From NCBI GenBank assembly GCA_934401755.1, contig CAKRSU010000008.1, positions 1 through 64,000 of the forward strand: a DNA stretch of 64,000 nt, in the 5' to 3' direction. The notes under the pieces are model-generated. The model was given only the letters and a program-made list of their open reading frames with translations. It was not told the DNA's origin and made no database searches. Position numbers and translations under genes: made by a program. The stretch is from an uncultured Oxalobacter sp. GTDB taxonomy: Bacteria > Pseudomonadota > Gammaproteobacteria > Burkholderiales > Burkholderiaceae_D. Shown piece by piece: positions 1 through 8,779 of the stretch; the stretch's first letter is position 1; each line of letters opens with the position of its first letter.

Positions 1-167
1 ACGATGAGGTCGTATGTTTTTTTCTCGTTGGCATGCTCAATGATGGATGCCAACATGACGCTCAGTTGTTTGAGGTATCCTCTGTCTAATGTGAAGACGA
101 TTCCTTTTCGATCTTTGTTTTGAGGAATAAGTGGATCCTCTGTAATACTTGTTTTCTCTACAACCAT
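1..167 (-). CDS. Glycosyltransferase family 8 protein, N-terminus only
   Basis: The first 55 codons of a minus-strand gene run off the left edge of the window. After a short polar leader the protein reads GIVFTLDRGYLKQLSVML and then ASIIEHANEKKTYDLIV. This is the typical first strand and helix of LgtC/GT8-type sugar transferases (a hydrophobic strand, an acidic residue, a Tyr, then a conserved ASI helix). Such enzymes add a galactose or glucose to lipooligosaccharide or protein on the cytoplasmic face. The ATG at 165-167 is the only plausible start seen. The catalytic DxD motif would lie outside the window, so the assignment rests on the N-terminus alone. Confidence 0.6.
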   Translation of the reverse strand, partial: MVVEKTSITEDPLIPQNKDRKGIVFTLDRGYLKQLSVMLASIIEHANEKKTYDLI

Positions 168-452
168 GCCAACAATTTTTGATTTCAACGAATAAAAAAT
201 ATCGATACACACCTACAGTATAACCAAATGGATTCTATCAGTTTCCATATAGAAACACAAAAATAATCCGCTATAGCATTTCTATCACTGATAAATATGT
301 TTTAAGCTGCTCATTACAGAAAACAATATATTTAAATAAAAACGATATAAATCAAAATGAAAAATAACTTTCTTAATCCTTTAAATGAAGATAAATGACT
401 ATTTTAGTTATAAGAAATATCGATATACCCCGGTAGAAAGATGGAGAATTTC

Positions 453-665
453 ATGAGCAACATAATGATGATTGATAAACAAGAAGCGTTGATAGAATAC
501 GATCCAAATATTGGAATGTTTCGAGGCGAATTTCTTAATTTGTCAGGAGGTGCGGATTTTTATGCAACGGATATGGAGGGTTTAAAACGAGAAGGTCATC
601 TGTCTTTAAAAGTATATTTGAAGATGTGCAAAGAAAAAGGCATTATCCCTATCCCAAATGAATGA
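453..665 (+). CDS. HicB-like antitoxin-type protein, orphan
   Basis: A 70-residue protein with the HicB fold signature: an Ile/Glu/Tyr/Asp strand (ALIEYDPNIGMFRGEF), a central Gly-Gly-Ala-Asp-Phe-Tyr segment, a Leu-Lys helix and an ending of the type YLKMCKEKGIIP. HicB proteins neutralise the HicA mRNA interferase and usually carry a C-terminal DNA-binding domain. Here the protein stops directly after the RNase H-like domain, so it has no DNA-binding tail. No hicA-sized reading frame lies beside it. I chose the second ATG because GGAG (443-446) sits six bases before it; an ATG at 441 is also in frame. It could be a solitary HicB-domain regulator or a remnant. Confidence 0.6.
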   Translation: MSNIMMIDKQEALIEYDPNIGMFRGEFLNLSGGADFYATDMEGLKREGHLSLKVYLKMCKEKGIIPIPNE

Positions 666-813
666 TTAATAAATTGAAAAACCGAATAATCCAATTATTG
701 ATTTGTTACATAATTTTTTCACCATTTTGGGATTTCTATGAGAAAATCGTCTAACTCAATTCTTATAGTAACCATTAAAAAATAATGCATGATGAATCTT
801 TAGAGGAATAACG

Positions 814-1194
814 ATGAAAAAACTCACTATCGCTACAATGGGATTATGCATCATGATCTCTTCTGTCAATGCAGAGCCGATCCATCCAATGCCACTAGAC
901 GAGTTACAAGCCTCTCAATGGTCTGTCTTAAAAGATAAAAAAGATGAAACGCTTTATTACCGGACAAAAGATGTTAGTAGCAAAAAGGGTATTTGGCTCA
1001 AATCTGTTGATAAAGATGATCAGGATACAGAATACAAACATTACCAAACGCATTGTGCTGGTACGAACGATGTGATTAAAGATGCTGAAATTGAGGTCAA
1101 GAAAAACGGAACACTCAAACATGAAATCAAAAATGACAAAGTCGAAAAAATCACTAAAGCAAATACAATCCGTTCTTTAATTTGCGGCAAATAA
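814..1194 (+). CDS. Small secreted protein of unknown function
   Basis: A 126-residue protein with a clear Sec signal peptide: MKK, a hydrophobic core through residue 18, then a cleavage-type sequence SVNA before EPIH. The mature part is highly charged (many Lys, Asp and Glu). It has two cysteines, one in the middle (HCAG) and one near the C-terminus (LICGK), that could form a disulphide in the periplasm. A GAGGA ribosome binding site lies just upstream. It stands alone, between the HicB-like gene and a weak stem-loop. I do not recognise the family and assign no function beyond export to the periplasm. Confidence 0.7.
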   Translation: MKKLTIATMGLCIMISSVNAEPIHPMPLDELQASQWSVLKDKKDETLYYRTKDVSSKKGIWLKSVDKDDQDTEYKHYQTHCAGTNDVIKDAEIEVKKNGTLKHEIKNDKVEKITKANTIRSLICGK

Positions 1195-1209
1195 TATTTT
1201 CTTTGCCCT

Positions 1210-1241
1210 AAAGCCTTACTCGTTTTGCGTGTGAGGCTTTA
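1210..1241 (+). terminator. Stem-loop after the small secreted protein gene
   Basis: AAAGCCTTAC and GTGAGGCTTT form a ten-base stem with one G·C-to-wobble change around a loop of about ten bases, starting some 15 bases after the stop codon. There is no run of T residues after the stem, so it is a weak intrinsic terminator at best. Confidence 0.4.
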
Positions 1242-1277
1242 TCGGATCTAGGCCAAACAAATAGCCTAAAAATTCTT

Positions 1278-1469
1278 CTATAAAATTATTACTTTCAAAC
1301 TAAAAGAATCTTCGCCATCAATCTTATAAGTTTTCCTCTGTTTTACCATAAAAGAGAGTGATGGGCTGTCCGCATTACCTATTACCCAAAAGCGATAATT
1401 ACAACTCCATTCAATCAACGTCACAATATAGCATTTAATCAATGCGCCTTGCTTTGTGAAAAAATACAC
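1278..1469 (-). CDS. Possible small protein, doubtful
   Basis: An open frame of 63 codons on the minus strand in the otherwise empty stretch before lplT. The deduced protein has two cysteines and ends in DGEDSFSLKVIIL. It has no recognisable domain and no convincing ribosome binding site, and it starts close to the divergent lplT promoter region. Random open frames of this size are common in DNA this rich in A and T, so I give it little weight. The rest of 1195-1525 holds nothing else I can identify. Confidence 0.2.
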   Translation of the reverse strand: MYFFTKQGALIKCYIVTLIEWSCNYRFWVIGNADSPSLSFMVKQRKTYKIDGEDSFSLKVIIL

Positions 1470-1525
1470 GCTGATTCAATTCTGCGGTAAACTTTATACG
1501 CTAAGCGGATTGGAGATAAATAGAT

Positions 1526-2776
1526 ATGAATAAAGGTTTTTATTCGGTAATGGCTGCCGAATTTTTTTCTTCCTTGGCAGATAATGCCTTGCTGATCGTC
1601 GCCATTGCACTACTTTCACAAATGCAGGCGCCTGCTTGGATGACACCTTTATTAAGATTGTTCTTTGTGATGGCTTATGTTGGGCTAGCCGCTTTTGTTG
1701 GCGCATTTGCAGATACCTTACCCAAGGGCAAGGTAATGTTTATTACGAATACCGTGAAATTTGTTGGATGTGCCCTGATTTTCGTTGGTGTACATCCATT
1801 GGCAGCCTATGCAATTGTCGGTATTGGCGCTGCCGCTTACTCTCCTGCTAAATACGGTATCTTAACGGAACTCCTTCCTGCAGAAAAATTGGTTATTGCA
1901 AATGGCTGGATCGAAGGATTAACCGTTACTTCCATCATTTTAGGAACTGTGTTAGGCGGAACGCTCATTAATCAACATGTCGCTGAATTTCTACAAGCTA
2001 ATATTCCTTTCGCCTATACCTCTGCTATCGCAGCCCTAATTGTCATTATGTTCATTTATATTCTGGCCGCTCTATTTAATTTGCGTATTCCGGATACCGG
2101 GGCTCGTTATGAAAAGCAACCCACGAATCCTATTTTACTGGTTAAAAACTTTTCAAAAAGTTTTGTCACTCTCTGGCAAGACAAATTAGGTCAAATTTCA
2201 CTATCAGTGACGACCTTATTTTGGGGAGCTGGGGCAACGCTTCAGTTTATTGTATTGAAATGGGCACAATCTGCTTTAGGGCTTACTTTAGATAAAGCCG
2301 CATTTTTACAAGGCATTGTCGCAGTTGGCGTAGCAACTGGTGCGGTTTCTGCCGCCAAATTTATTAAATTACAACACTCACTACGTGTTATGCCGCTTGG
2401 TGTTGCTATGGGACTTGTTGTAATGATTATGACGCAAGTTCATTCCGTTTGGATTGCCTATCCATTACTCATTATTGTCGGCGGATTTGCCGGTTTCTTT
2501 GTGGTACCAATGAATGCTTTATTACAGCACCGTGGACATGTTTTACTCTCTGCCGGACATTCTATTGCTGTTCAAAACTTTAATGAAAATCTATCTATTT
2601 TAACGATGCTAGGGCTCTATTCCCTATTGATTTCGTTAGATTTATCGGTAAATGCCGTCATTGTGATTTTTGGAAGCTTTGTTGCTTTAATGATGGTAGG
2701 CGTTATTATGTGGCATCGCTATAACCAAAAGATTCAAGATTCATTGCATTTAATTGGAGAAGAAAAACGGCATTAA
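1526..2776 (+). CDS. lplT: Lysophospholipid transporter LplT
   Basis: A 416-residue major facilitator of the inner membrane that flips lysophospholipids back to the cytoplasmic side for re-acylation. Length and sequence match the LplT family. The N-terminus MNKGFYSVMAAEFFSSLADNAL is the family hallmark. It is followed by about twelve hydrophobic segments, including the SPAKYGILTELLP loop after TM3-4 and a Gly-rich GGFAGFFVVPMNALLQHRG segment. GGAG lies ten bases before the ATG. In enterobacteria lplT is fused to or paired with the acyltransferase aas. No such partner is adjacent here, as is usual in Burkholderiales. It converges on the family 4 uracil-DNA glycosylase gene across a 120-base gap. 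Confidence 0.9.
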   Translation: MNKGFYSVMAAEFFSSLADNALLIVAIALLSQMQAPAWMTPLLRLFFVMAYVGLAAFVGAFADTLPKGKVMFITNTVKFVGCALIFVGVHPLAAYAIVGIGAAAYSPAKYGILTELLPAEKLVIANGWIEGLTVTSIILGTVLGGTLINQHVAEFLQANIPFAYTSAIAALIVIMFIYILAALFNLRIPDTGARYEKQPTNPILLVKNFSKSFVTLWQDKLGQISLSVTTLFWGAGATLQFIVLKWAQSALGLTLDKAAFLQGIVAVGVATGAVSAAKFIKLQHSLRVMPLGVAMGLVVMIMTQVHSVWIAYPLLIIVGGFAGFFVVPMNALLQHRGHVLLSAGHSIAVQNFNENLSILTMLGLYSLLISLDLSVNAVIVIFGSFVALMMVGVIMWHRYNQKIQDSLHLIGEEKRH

Positions 2777-2899
2777 TGACCAAAAAATGTACTTCTTTTC
2801 AATCCCTTAAAAAGAAAAAGCCAGGAAATATTGAACCATTTCTACTTTAAGAGTCGTTTTGGGTAATTTTTATAAAGATTTTTCAAGACTCCCTTCGGT

Positions 2900-3673
2900 T
2901 TACGCTTGGGATTCTATCGTCTCAAATATTTCCATGGCTTGGCACAGATCTTCCCAAGCTTGCCGTTTCCCTAAAGGCGTTCTTAATAAATAAGAAGGAT
3001 GGTAAGTCACAACAAGCGGGATTTTCTGACTTCCATTCGAATAATAATGCTCTTTTTTTCGCATGGACGATAGCGATGCTTCTCGACTGATATTTAAAAG
3101 TGCAGTTGCAGCGGTTTTACCTAATGCCACGATAATTTTGGGATTAATCAATGCAATTTGCCTTTCTAAAAAAGGCATACAAATAGCGCACTCCGCTTCT
3201 GTTGGCTGACGGTCTTTCCCTGCATTACTTGCTCTGCATTTCACAATATTTGCAATATAGACATTCTCTCCTCTTTTCAGAAACATTCGTGCCATCATGT
3301 TGTCTAATAATTTGCCAGAACGTCCAACAAAAGGCTCGCCTTGCTGATCTTCAAAATAACCCGGACCTTCTCCGACAAAGAGCCAATCTGCCTTTGGATC
3401 CCCTACTCCAGGAACGATCTTATTTCTACTTTGGCAAAGATGACAATTCGAACAATGATTAATTTCATCTAAAAGATGTTCCCATGTATCTGTCATCGTT
3501 TGAGGTGTAGGAAGCTCTTCCGTTAATATAGGGACATCTTCAGAATCTTTTTCTTCTTGAGGCGAATTTGATGCGAAATTGACTCTTTCTGAATCAGGAA
3601 AACGCTGTTTCCAAACCGTAATGCCCATTTCTTTCAAATAAGACAAACGAAGGTTATTATCAATTGCCATCAT
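2900..3673 (-). CDS. Family 4 uracil-DNA glycosylase with iron-sulphur cluster
   Basis: A 257-residue base-excision repair enzyme that removes uracil from DNA. Motif 1, GEGPGYFED, is at residues 101-109, and the family EPFVGRSGKLLD block follows. Motif 2, HPSYLL, is at 225-230. Cys77 and Cys80 (with Cys74 close by) plus Cys146 and Cys162/165 are placed to hold the 4Fe-4S cluster typical of family 4 (Udg/SPO1-type). The first 70 residues form a variable, polar leader, as in betaproteobacterial homologues. Its ATG overlaps the rimI stop (ATGA), so it is translationally coupled and is the last gene of tsaB-rimI-udg. Confidence 0.9.
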   Translation of the reverse strand: MMAIDNNLRLSYLKEMGITVWKQRFPDSERVNFASNSPQEEKDSEDVPILTEELPTPQTMTDTWEHLLDEINHCSNCHLCQSRNKIVPGVGDPKADWLFVGEGPGYFEDQQGEPFVGRSGKLLDNMMARMFLKRGENVYIANIVKCRASNAGKDRQPTEAECAICMPFLERQIALINPKIIVALGKTAATALLNISREASLSSMRKKEHYYSNGSQKIPLVVTYHPSYLLRTPLGKRQAWEDLCQAMEIFETIESQA

Positions 3674-4167
3674 AATTCTCGTTTCATCAAAAGCGCGTCT
3701 TCCGTGGGTTGAATATAATAGCCAGGACGAATACCGATGGTTTTAAACGCCATTTTTTGGTAGAGCGCAATCGCAGGCAGATTTGATTGTCGAACTTCAA
3801 GAAAAACAGATTCCATTTCTAAAAGACGAGCCAATTCCAATACTTTATCCATCAAAAGACGCCCATACCCTTTTCCCTGAAAAGGTTTTCCGACTGCAAT
3901 TTTTAAAAGCTCCAATTCATCAACGATATCAAGACAAATAAAGTAACCAATCAATGTTCCTTGATCATTTCTCAGCACAATACCGTGATTACCTGTTGCA
4001 ATCGCACTTTCAAAATTTCGGTAGGTCCAATGATAAGGAAAAACGTCTTGCTCAATAAAGTAAACGTCATGAAGATCCTTTAAATACATCGGCGCAAAAA
4101 CAAGAGATTCATCGAGATTCTCTTTTTCCGATAGACTAACGGTATCGGGTAAATACTCACGACACAT
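3670..4167 (-). CDS. rimI: Ribosomal protein S18-alanine N-acetyltransferase RimI
   Basis: A 165-residue GNAT acetyltransferase that acetylates the N-terminal alanine of ribosomal protein S18. The acetyl-CoA binding loop FQGKGYGRLL is at residues 96-105. The following LEVRQSNLPAIALYQKMAF block is the conserved RimI motif in which Glu and the distal Tyr take part in catalysis. An extra polar stretch of about 25 residues precedes the fold. The gene overlaps the end of tsaB by eleven bases and the start of the uracil-DNA glycosylase gene by four. The pairing with tsaB is widespread, which supports RimI over other GNAT proteins. Confidence 0.88.
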   Translation of the reverse strand: MCREYLPDTVSLSEKENLDESLVFAPMYLKDLHDVYFIEQDVFPYHWTYRNFESAIATGNHGIVLRNDQGTLIGYFICLDIVDELELLKIAVGKPFQGKGYGRLLMDKVLELARLLEMESVFLEVRQSNLPAIALYQKMAFKTIGIRPGYYIQPTEDALLMKREL

Positions 4168-4861
4168 GATGTTTTTCTTTCAATGCCATACGTTCAACCG
4201 TTTTCAAGGCAACGTGATTACGCAGATACAAAGGCTGAATTTGATCAACCGAAATCGTTTTTCCTGTTTGAAATAACTTCACAGCAAGTCGTACCATAGC
4301 AGAAGCTTCAGGAAATATATCAGGGATTTTTTGGGAATGGCCAATGATGGATTTTAACTCATCGCAATAAGCTGTTAAGCCATTACCACAAAAGACAACC
4401 TCATTTTTGGTATAAACTTTTGAAGCTGCACTCAATTGAGGTGCTGTGATTGTTTGCCATTCGCCATTTTGATAAGCATATTCGGCCCAATAAACTTCAT
4501 GCATACGCGCATCTAAAAGCGAAATCACATGATTTGCCTGTATTTTCTGTCTACAAGATTCAGCCATGGCCTCTAACGTTACAATAGGAATAACGGGGAT
4601 CTCCAAACCAAAGGCGATTCCTTGAACCACACCGCATGTTGTCCGTACCCCTGTAAAAGAACCTGGACCACAACCAAATGCCAATGCATCACAATCTGTA
4701 ATCGCAAGCTCATTTTGAGTGAGTAACGATTGTGTCATCGGAAGAATTGACATTGAATGTGTTGAAAACCCATCTTGCGAAATCGTATGGATCGTTCCCT
4801 GATGAAATAGCGCAACAGAAGCGATATCTGACGAGGTATCAATAGCAAGTATTGTAGGCAT
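4157..4861 (-). CDS. tsaB: tRNA threonylcarbamoyladenosine protein TsaB
   Basis: A 234-residue ASKHA-fold protein that partners TsaD and TsaE in making N6-threonylcarbamoyladenosine at position 37 of ANN-decoding tRNAs. Evidence: the N-terminal phosphate-loop strand ILAIDTSSDIASVAL, the family motif GPGSFTGVR at residues 65-73 and the PVIPIVTLEAMAES strand. Length is normal for TsaB, which lacks the metal site of TsaD. It is the first gene of a tightly overlapping tsaB-rimI-udg cluster and begins about 25 bases after the end of the MFS gene, so it may share transcripts with the upstream genes. Confidence 0.92.
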   Translation of the reverse strand: MPTILAIDTSSDIASVALFHQGTIHTISQDGFSTHSMSILPMTQSLLTQNELAITDCDALAFGCGPGSFTGVRTTCGVVQGIAFGLEIPVIPIVTLEAMAESCRQKIQANHVISLLDARMHEVYWAEYAYQNGEWQTITAPQLSAASKVYTKNEVVFCGNGLTAYCDELKSIIGHSQKIPDIFPEASAMVRLAVKLFQTGKTISVDQIQPLYLRNHVALKTVERMALKEKHHVS

Positions 4862-4885
4862 AATGATTTTTTTGAAGGTTCTTTA

Positions 4886-6046
4886 TTAATGCAGAAATTT
4901 TCTGGCTAAACACGATGCAATAAAAATTAAAACAGCCACTATTATAAAGACAAATGTCAAATGAAAGTGATGGGCAATAAACCCCATAAGAGGAGGTCCT
5001 GACATTAAACCTAAATATCCTAATGTTGTAATCGATGAAACCGCTTGGCTAATTGGGACAATACTTTGTTGAGATGCGTAAGAAAAAAGAATCGGAATTA
5101 AATTAGAAACACCTAAGCCAATAATACAAAATCCTATAATGGCAACGAAAGGTGAAAATGCGATGAGTAAGACGGTAAATCCAACCAGTGCGGTCACTCC
5201 ACTTGCCGTAATCATCGTTTTCGCACCAAAACGATTAATCAGCTGATCTCCCCACAACCGTCCGACTGTAATCGCGATTGAAAAAATCGAAAATGCCATG
5301 CCAGCTAATTCTAAATGAGCCCCTTTTGAGATCATCAATAAAGCGCCCCAATCAAGAACAACACCATCGCTGAGATAGAAAATAAAACACAATACACTTA
5401 AAAAAAGAATGATGCCCTTAGGACGGATAAATGGAGAAGATTTCGTACTATTTTGAATGCCAAACGGAAAAAAATATCGTTGAAATATAAAGACGTTTCC
5501 GCTAATCATCACAATTGAAAATAAAATCATGGCCCACAACGCGGATAATCCTAATTTTAGCAAGAACGAAAAAAGCAACGCCCCTAAAAAGCCCCCTAAA
5601 CTATACATCCCATGAAAACTTGACATAAATCGACGATCGGTCATTTTTTCAATGAGAGAAGCTTGAATATTCATGGCAATATCAATGACCCCAGAAGACA
5701 TCCCAAAAATAAACAACATCACCGCAAAAAAGAAGACATTAGACGTATAACCCAAAAGAACTAATGCCATCAGAAAAACACTCGTTGATCGATTTAACGT
5801 TTTTCGACATCCCCATCGATTCGTTAACCATCCCGCCCAAGGCATGGATAATAAAGCCCCAGTCCCAATTAAAAGCAGTAATCCCCCCAATTCAGCTTCA
5901 TTAAGCTGCAATCTATTTTTGATAAAAGGAATTAAAGCTGCCCAAATCGATATGGCAAGCCCTAATACGAGAAAAATATACCGAGTGGCAAGAACGCCTC
6001 TCGGTATTGAAATTTGATGCAAATCTGTCGTGTTATAGGTTGTCAT
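4886..6046 (-). CDS. MFS transporter, substrate unknown
   Basis: A 386-residue integral membrane protein with about twelve hydrophobic segments and the major-facilitator loop GWLTNRWGCRKTLNR between TM2 and TM3. The first half contains FGMSSGVIDIAMNIQASLIE, a pattern seen in the sugar/YbjJ-like branch of the superfamily (acidic and Asn residues in TM4, then a cytoplasmic helix). It is therefore probably a proton-driven exporter or sugar-type permease of the inner membrane, but the substrate cannot be read from the sequence. It lies nine bases after the CoA-binding protein gene on the same strand, consistent with a shared transcript. Confidence 0.75.
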   Translation of the reverse strand: MTTYNTTDLHQISIPRGVLATRYIFLVLGLAISIWAALIPFIKNRLQLNEAELGGLLLLIGTGALLSMPWAGWLTNRWGCRKTLNRSTSVFLMALVLLGYTSNVFFFAVMLFIFGMSSGVIDIAMNIQASLIEKMTDRRFMSSFHGMYSLGGFLGALLFSFLLKLGLSALWAMILFSIVMISGNVFIFQRYFFPFGIQNSTKSSPFIRPKGIILFLSVLCFIFYLSDGVVLDWGALLMISKGAHLELAGMAFSIFSIAITVGRLWGDQLINRFGAKTMITASGVTALVGFTVLLIAFSPFVAIIGFCIIGLGVSNLIPILFSYASQQSIVPISQAVSSITTLGYLGLMSGPPLMGFIAHHFHLTFVFIIVAVLIFIASCLARKFLH

Positions 6047-6054
6047 AAATAGTA

Positions 6055-6468
6055 TTAATCACCGATTAGTTCCTGATACATTTCAAACATACAATGATCA
6101 CTCACCACTTTTAACCCTGCTTTATCAGCAATTTGAGCCGCTTCATCATTTTGAATCCCTTTTTGCATCCATAAAACCTTCGCGCCGATTTCAACGGCTT
6201 CTCGAGCAATTTCAGGCATCGCGTCAGCTCTTCTGAAACAATCGACAATATCGACTTTAAAAGGAATACTTTTTAGATCGGGATAAGCTTTCTCACCTAA
6301 TCCTTCTGTTAGCGTAGGATTAACCGGTACAATTTGATAGCCTTTCTTTTGAAGAAACTTGGGCACATAATGCGCCCCTTTTGTTTCATTTGCAGAAAAA
6401 CCGACAATGGCAACAACCTTGTTTTCCAAAAGGATGGATTTCATCTCATTTTTATCAGTAATCAACAT
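6055..6468 (-). CDS. CoA-binding Rossmann-fold protein (YccU-like)
   Basis: A 137-residue single-domain protein of the CoA_binding family. VAIVGFSANETKGAHYVPKF is the nucleotide-binding strand-loop-helix. KGYQIVPVNPTLTEGLGEKAYPDL is the second conserved block, and VLWMQKGIQNDEAAQIADKAGLKVVSDHCMF is the C-terminal block with the conserved Cys. YccU-type proteins bind CoA, but no enzymatic role is established. The ATG overlaps the last codons of gluQ by seven bases, so it is translationally coupled to that gene. Confidence 0.85.
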   Translation of the reverse strand: MLITDKNEMKSILLENKVVAIVGFSANETKGAHYVPKFLQKKGYQIVPVNPTLTEGLGEKAYPDLKSIPFKVDIVDCFRRADAMPEIAREAVEIGAKVLWMQKGIQNDEAAQIADKAGLKVVSDHCMFEMYQELIGD

Positions 6469-7391
6469 GGCTTGTCTCCTATATGATTAGGCACTTCGAT
6501 TGTCTTAAGCTTAGGGATATTGGCGATACGCCACTTTTCGATAGCAACTTGCCACAATTCTTCTAATGAGCAAATATCATTATCTATTTTAATCCCTAAG
6601 AATAATAATACTTGTTTAAGCAGCAAAATGGGATTTTCATGAGCAATTGATTTTGCAAATGTCTGCTTTGATAGTTTCTCATGAAAATGGTTAACCGCTA
6701 CAGGAAGATGCATATAAGTTGGAGATGAATGCGAAAAACAATGAAATAGCCATATTTGGCGAGGCGTTGAATCTAATAAATCAGCACCTCGAATCACATC
6801 AGTTACTTTTTGTTCAATATCATCAACGACAACAGCAAATTGATAAGCAAACAAGCCATCTGCCCGTAAAACGACAAAATCTCCAACATTATGCAATAAA
6901 TTTTGCGATTGTTTTCCTTGTAACCGATCTTCAAAAGAAATCTCAAAATCTGGCACCTGAATACGCCATGCCCGAATGGCCTGATTGGCATTTGTCCTTT
7001 GACGGCATATTCCTAAATATAAAGGCGCATGATCAATACCTCGTGGATTTTTAGCTAAATCTTTACGTGAACAAGAACAGCCATAGACAATACCTTGCTT
7101 TTTTAAACGATTAAAATATTCTCGATAGATTTCAGTCCGCTGAGACTGATAGATAATAGGACCGTCCCATTCAAATCCCCATTTATCCAAGACATGGATA
7201 ATGGACAATGCCGATTCTTGATGGCAACGCGTTACATCAACATCTTCAATACGCAAAATCCATTCGCCATGATGAACCTTTGCATCCAGATAACTCCCAA
7301 CAGCAGCGACCATTGAACCAAAATGAAGTTCTCCCGTCGGAGAAGGCGCAAAACGACCACGATAAACCATAGTTGATAATCGCATTTTCAC
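6462..7391 (-). CDS. gluQ: Glutamyl-queuosine tRNA(Asp) synthetase GluQ-RS
   Basis: A 309-residue paralogue of the glutamyl-tRNA synthetase catalytic domain that attaches glutamate to the queuosine base of tRNA(Asp) rather than to the tRNA end. The HIGH-like motif is in FAPSPTGELHFGSM (residues 14-27). The KMSKS-like motif is KLSKQT. Two zinc-type Cys sites are visible: CSCSRKDL, then YLGIC further on. The short length without an anticodon-binding domain is diagnostic. The first in-frame start is a GTG. ATG codons follow at codons 3 and 8, and the eighth sits closest to the conserved RGRFAPSPTG block, so the true start is uncertain by up to 21 bases. Confidence 0.9.
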   Translation of the reverse strand: MKMRLSTMVYRGRFAPSPTGELHFGSMVAAVGSYLDAKVHHGEWILRIEDVDVTRCHQESALSIIHVLDKWGFEWDGPIIYQSQRTEIYREYFNRLKKQGIVYGCSCSRKDLAKNPRGIDHAPLYLGICRQRTNANQAIRAWRIQVPDFEISFEDRLQGKQSQNLLHNVGDFVVLRADGLFAYQFAVVVDDIEQKVTDVIRGADLLDSTPRQIWLFHCFSHSSPTYMHLPVAVNHFHEKLSKQTFAKSIAHENPILLLKQVLLFLGIKIDNDICSLEELWQVAIEKWRIANIPKLKTIEVPNHIGDKPC

Positions 7392-7625
7392 TAAAAGTGA
7401 GCGATTTTATCTCAAAAAATAGGATTTCTACTCAAAAACACTATCCGTTAAAAAATAGCGCAGCCTATTACTTTCTAATTGATCTTAGATCTCGTATTGT
7501 ATAATGAAAAAAGTTGACAACCTATTGAGAATTTTTAGTGACTCACTGTTAAACCGTTCTACCGGGATTTTCAAGGCTAAAATTGACTGAAAACCAATAT
7601 AAAATCGATTTAAAATTAGGAATCT

Positions 7626-8057
7626 ATGCCATTTACTCAATTACAAAAACAAGATTATGCATTTTTTGCTAATGCATTAACAGAATCGACGTGGAGCGTT
7701 GTTTGCTTTTGTGCGGAATGGTGTGGTTCCTGCCGAAACTGGTTTGATGCTTTTAAAGCTTTATCAAAAAAATATCCAGATGTCACATTCATCTGGATTG
7801 ATATTGAAGACCATGCTGATTTACTCGATGTTTTGGATATTGAAAATTTTCCCAGCTTACTGATTCAATATGGTGATATCGTTAATTTCTTTGGTCCTAT
7901 TCATCCAGATGCAAAAATTGCGGATCGACTTTTAGTCAAATATCAAGCTTATAGCCAAGCGGAAAGACTCAAATTAGCATCCTCTCAAGAAATGATTCAG
8001 TGGCAAAAAATCGCAAATATTAAAAGGTTGTTTCATCAAGCCGTCTCAACTGATTGA
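7626..8057 (+). CDS. Thioredoxin-like protein
   Basis: A 143-residue cytoplasmic thioredoxin-fold protein with the redox motif EWCGSC (Cys33 and Cys36) after the strand STWSVVCFCA. A VTFIWIDIEDHADLLDVLDIENFPSLLI block follows, containing the cis-proline region (FPS). Homologues are usually annotated thioredoxin family protein; the substrate is unknown. GGA lies six bases upstream of the ATG. Its last 22 bases overlap the 3' end of the convergent dnaQ gene, an arrangement that allows antisense interference between the two transcripts. Confidence 0.82.
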   Translation: MPFTQLQKQDYAFFANALTESTWSVVCFCAEWCGSCRNWFDAFKALSKKYPDVTFIWIDIEDHADLLDVLDIENFPSLLIQYGDIVNFFGPIHPDAKIADRLLVKYQAYSQAERLKLASSQEMIQWQKIANIKRLFHQAVSTD

Positions 8058-8779
8058 CTATTTTCTGTATTTCTCCAAATACACTGTTTTCCTTTATTTT
8101 CTTTTTCAATATCGTCCATGACTTTTTCATGGATTTTAAGTTCTTCTTTTGTTGCCTTTAATACGGTCAAAACAACGGAATTCGCTAATAAATCGCTTTT
8201 ATGGGATGCTATTTTTGGGGTAGAAGATGAAGCGGCCACGGAATCAATCATTAAAGACTTCTGGCCTCTGGTCATTGCCAAATAGACTTCAGCCAATAAT
8301 TCTGCATCAAGTAACGCCCCATGCAATGTACGCTGAGTATTATCAATACCAAAACGATCACAAAGAATATCCAAGTTATTACGTTTACCTGGAAACATTC
8401 TTTTTGCCATCATCAAACTATCAATGACATTATTAACCGTTGTATCAATATGAGGCCATGAAATTCTATCGAATTCTGCATCTAAAAAGCCAACGTCAAA
8501 AGTCGCATTATGAATAATGAGTTCTGAATCTTTAATAAATTGCTGAAATCCTTCCGCAATTTCTACAAATTTTGGTTTATCGCTTAAAAAATCGGTTGTC
8601 AATCCATGAATTTTAACAGCGTCGTCTGGCACTTCTCGCTCTGGATTAATATAAACATGATAATGATTATTCGTAACACGCCGATTAATAATTTCAACGC
8701 AGCCAATTTCTACAATCCGATCGCCATTTAGCGCATCTAATCCTGTAGTTTCAGTATCTAAAACGACTTGACGTATCAT
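8036..8779 (-). CDS. dnaQ: DNA polymerase III epsilon subunit (3'-5' proofreading exonuclease)
   Basis: A 247-residue DEDDh exonuclease that proofreads for the replicative polymerase. ExoI is LDTETTGLD (Asp8 and Glu10). ExoII is HNATFDVGFLDAEF. ExoIII is HGALLDAELLAEVYLAM, with its His and Asp. The C-terminal 70 residues are polar and probably tether the domain to the alpha subunit. Its ATG overlaps the end of the U32 protein gene (ATGA type), so the two are coupled. Its 3' end overlaps the convergent thioredoxin-like gene. Confidence 0.92.
   Translation of the reverse strand: MIRQVVLDTETTGLDALNGDRIVEIGCVEIINRRVTNNHYHVYINPEREVPDDAVKIHGLTTDFLSDKPKFVEIAEGFQQFIKDSELIIHNATFDVGFLDAEFDRISWPHIDTTVNNVIDSLMMAKRMFPGKRNNLDILCDRFGIDNTQRTLHGALLDAELLAEVYLAMTRGQKSLMIDSVAASSSTPKIASHKSDLLANSVVLTVLKATKEELKIHEKVMDDIEKENKGKQCIWRNTENSQSVETA

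Noticed and set aside
1278..1469. Firm call of a 63-residue minus-strand gene
   Set aside because: No ribosome binding site, no recognisable motif and random open frames of this size are expected; kept only as a doubtful entry.
8036..8057. Overlap of the thioredoxin-like gene and dnaQ as a sequencing error
   Set aside because: Both proteins have normal ends; short 3' overlaps of convergent genes are common.
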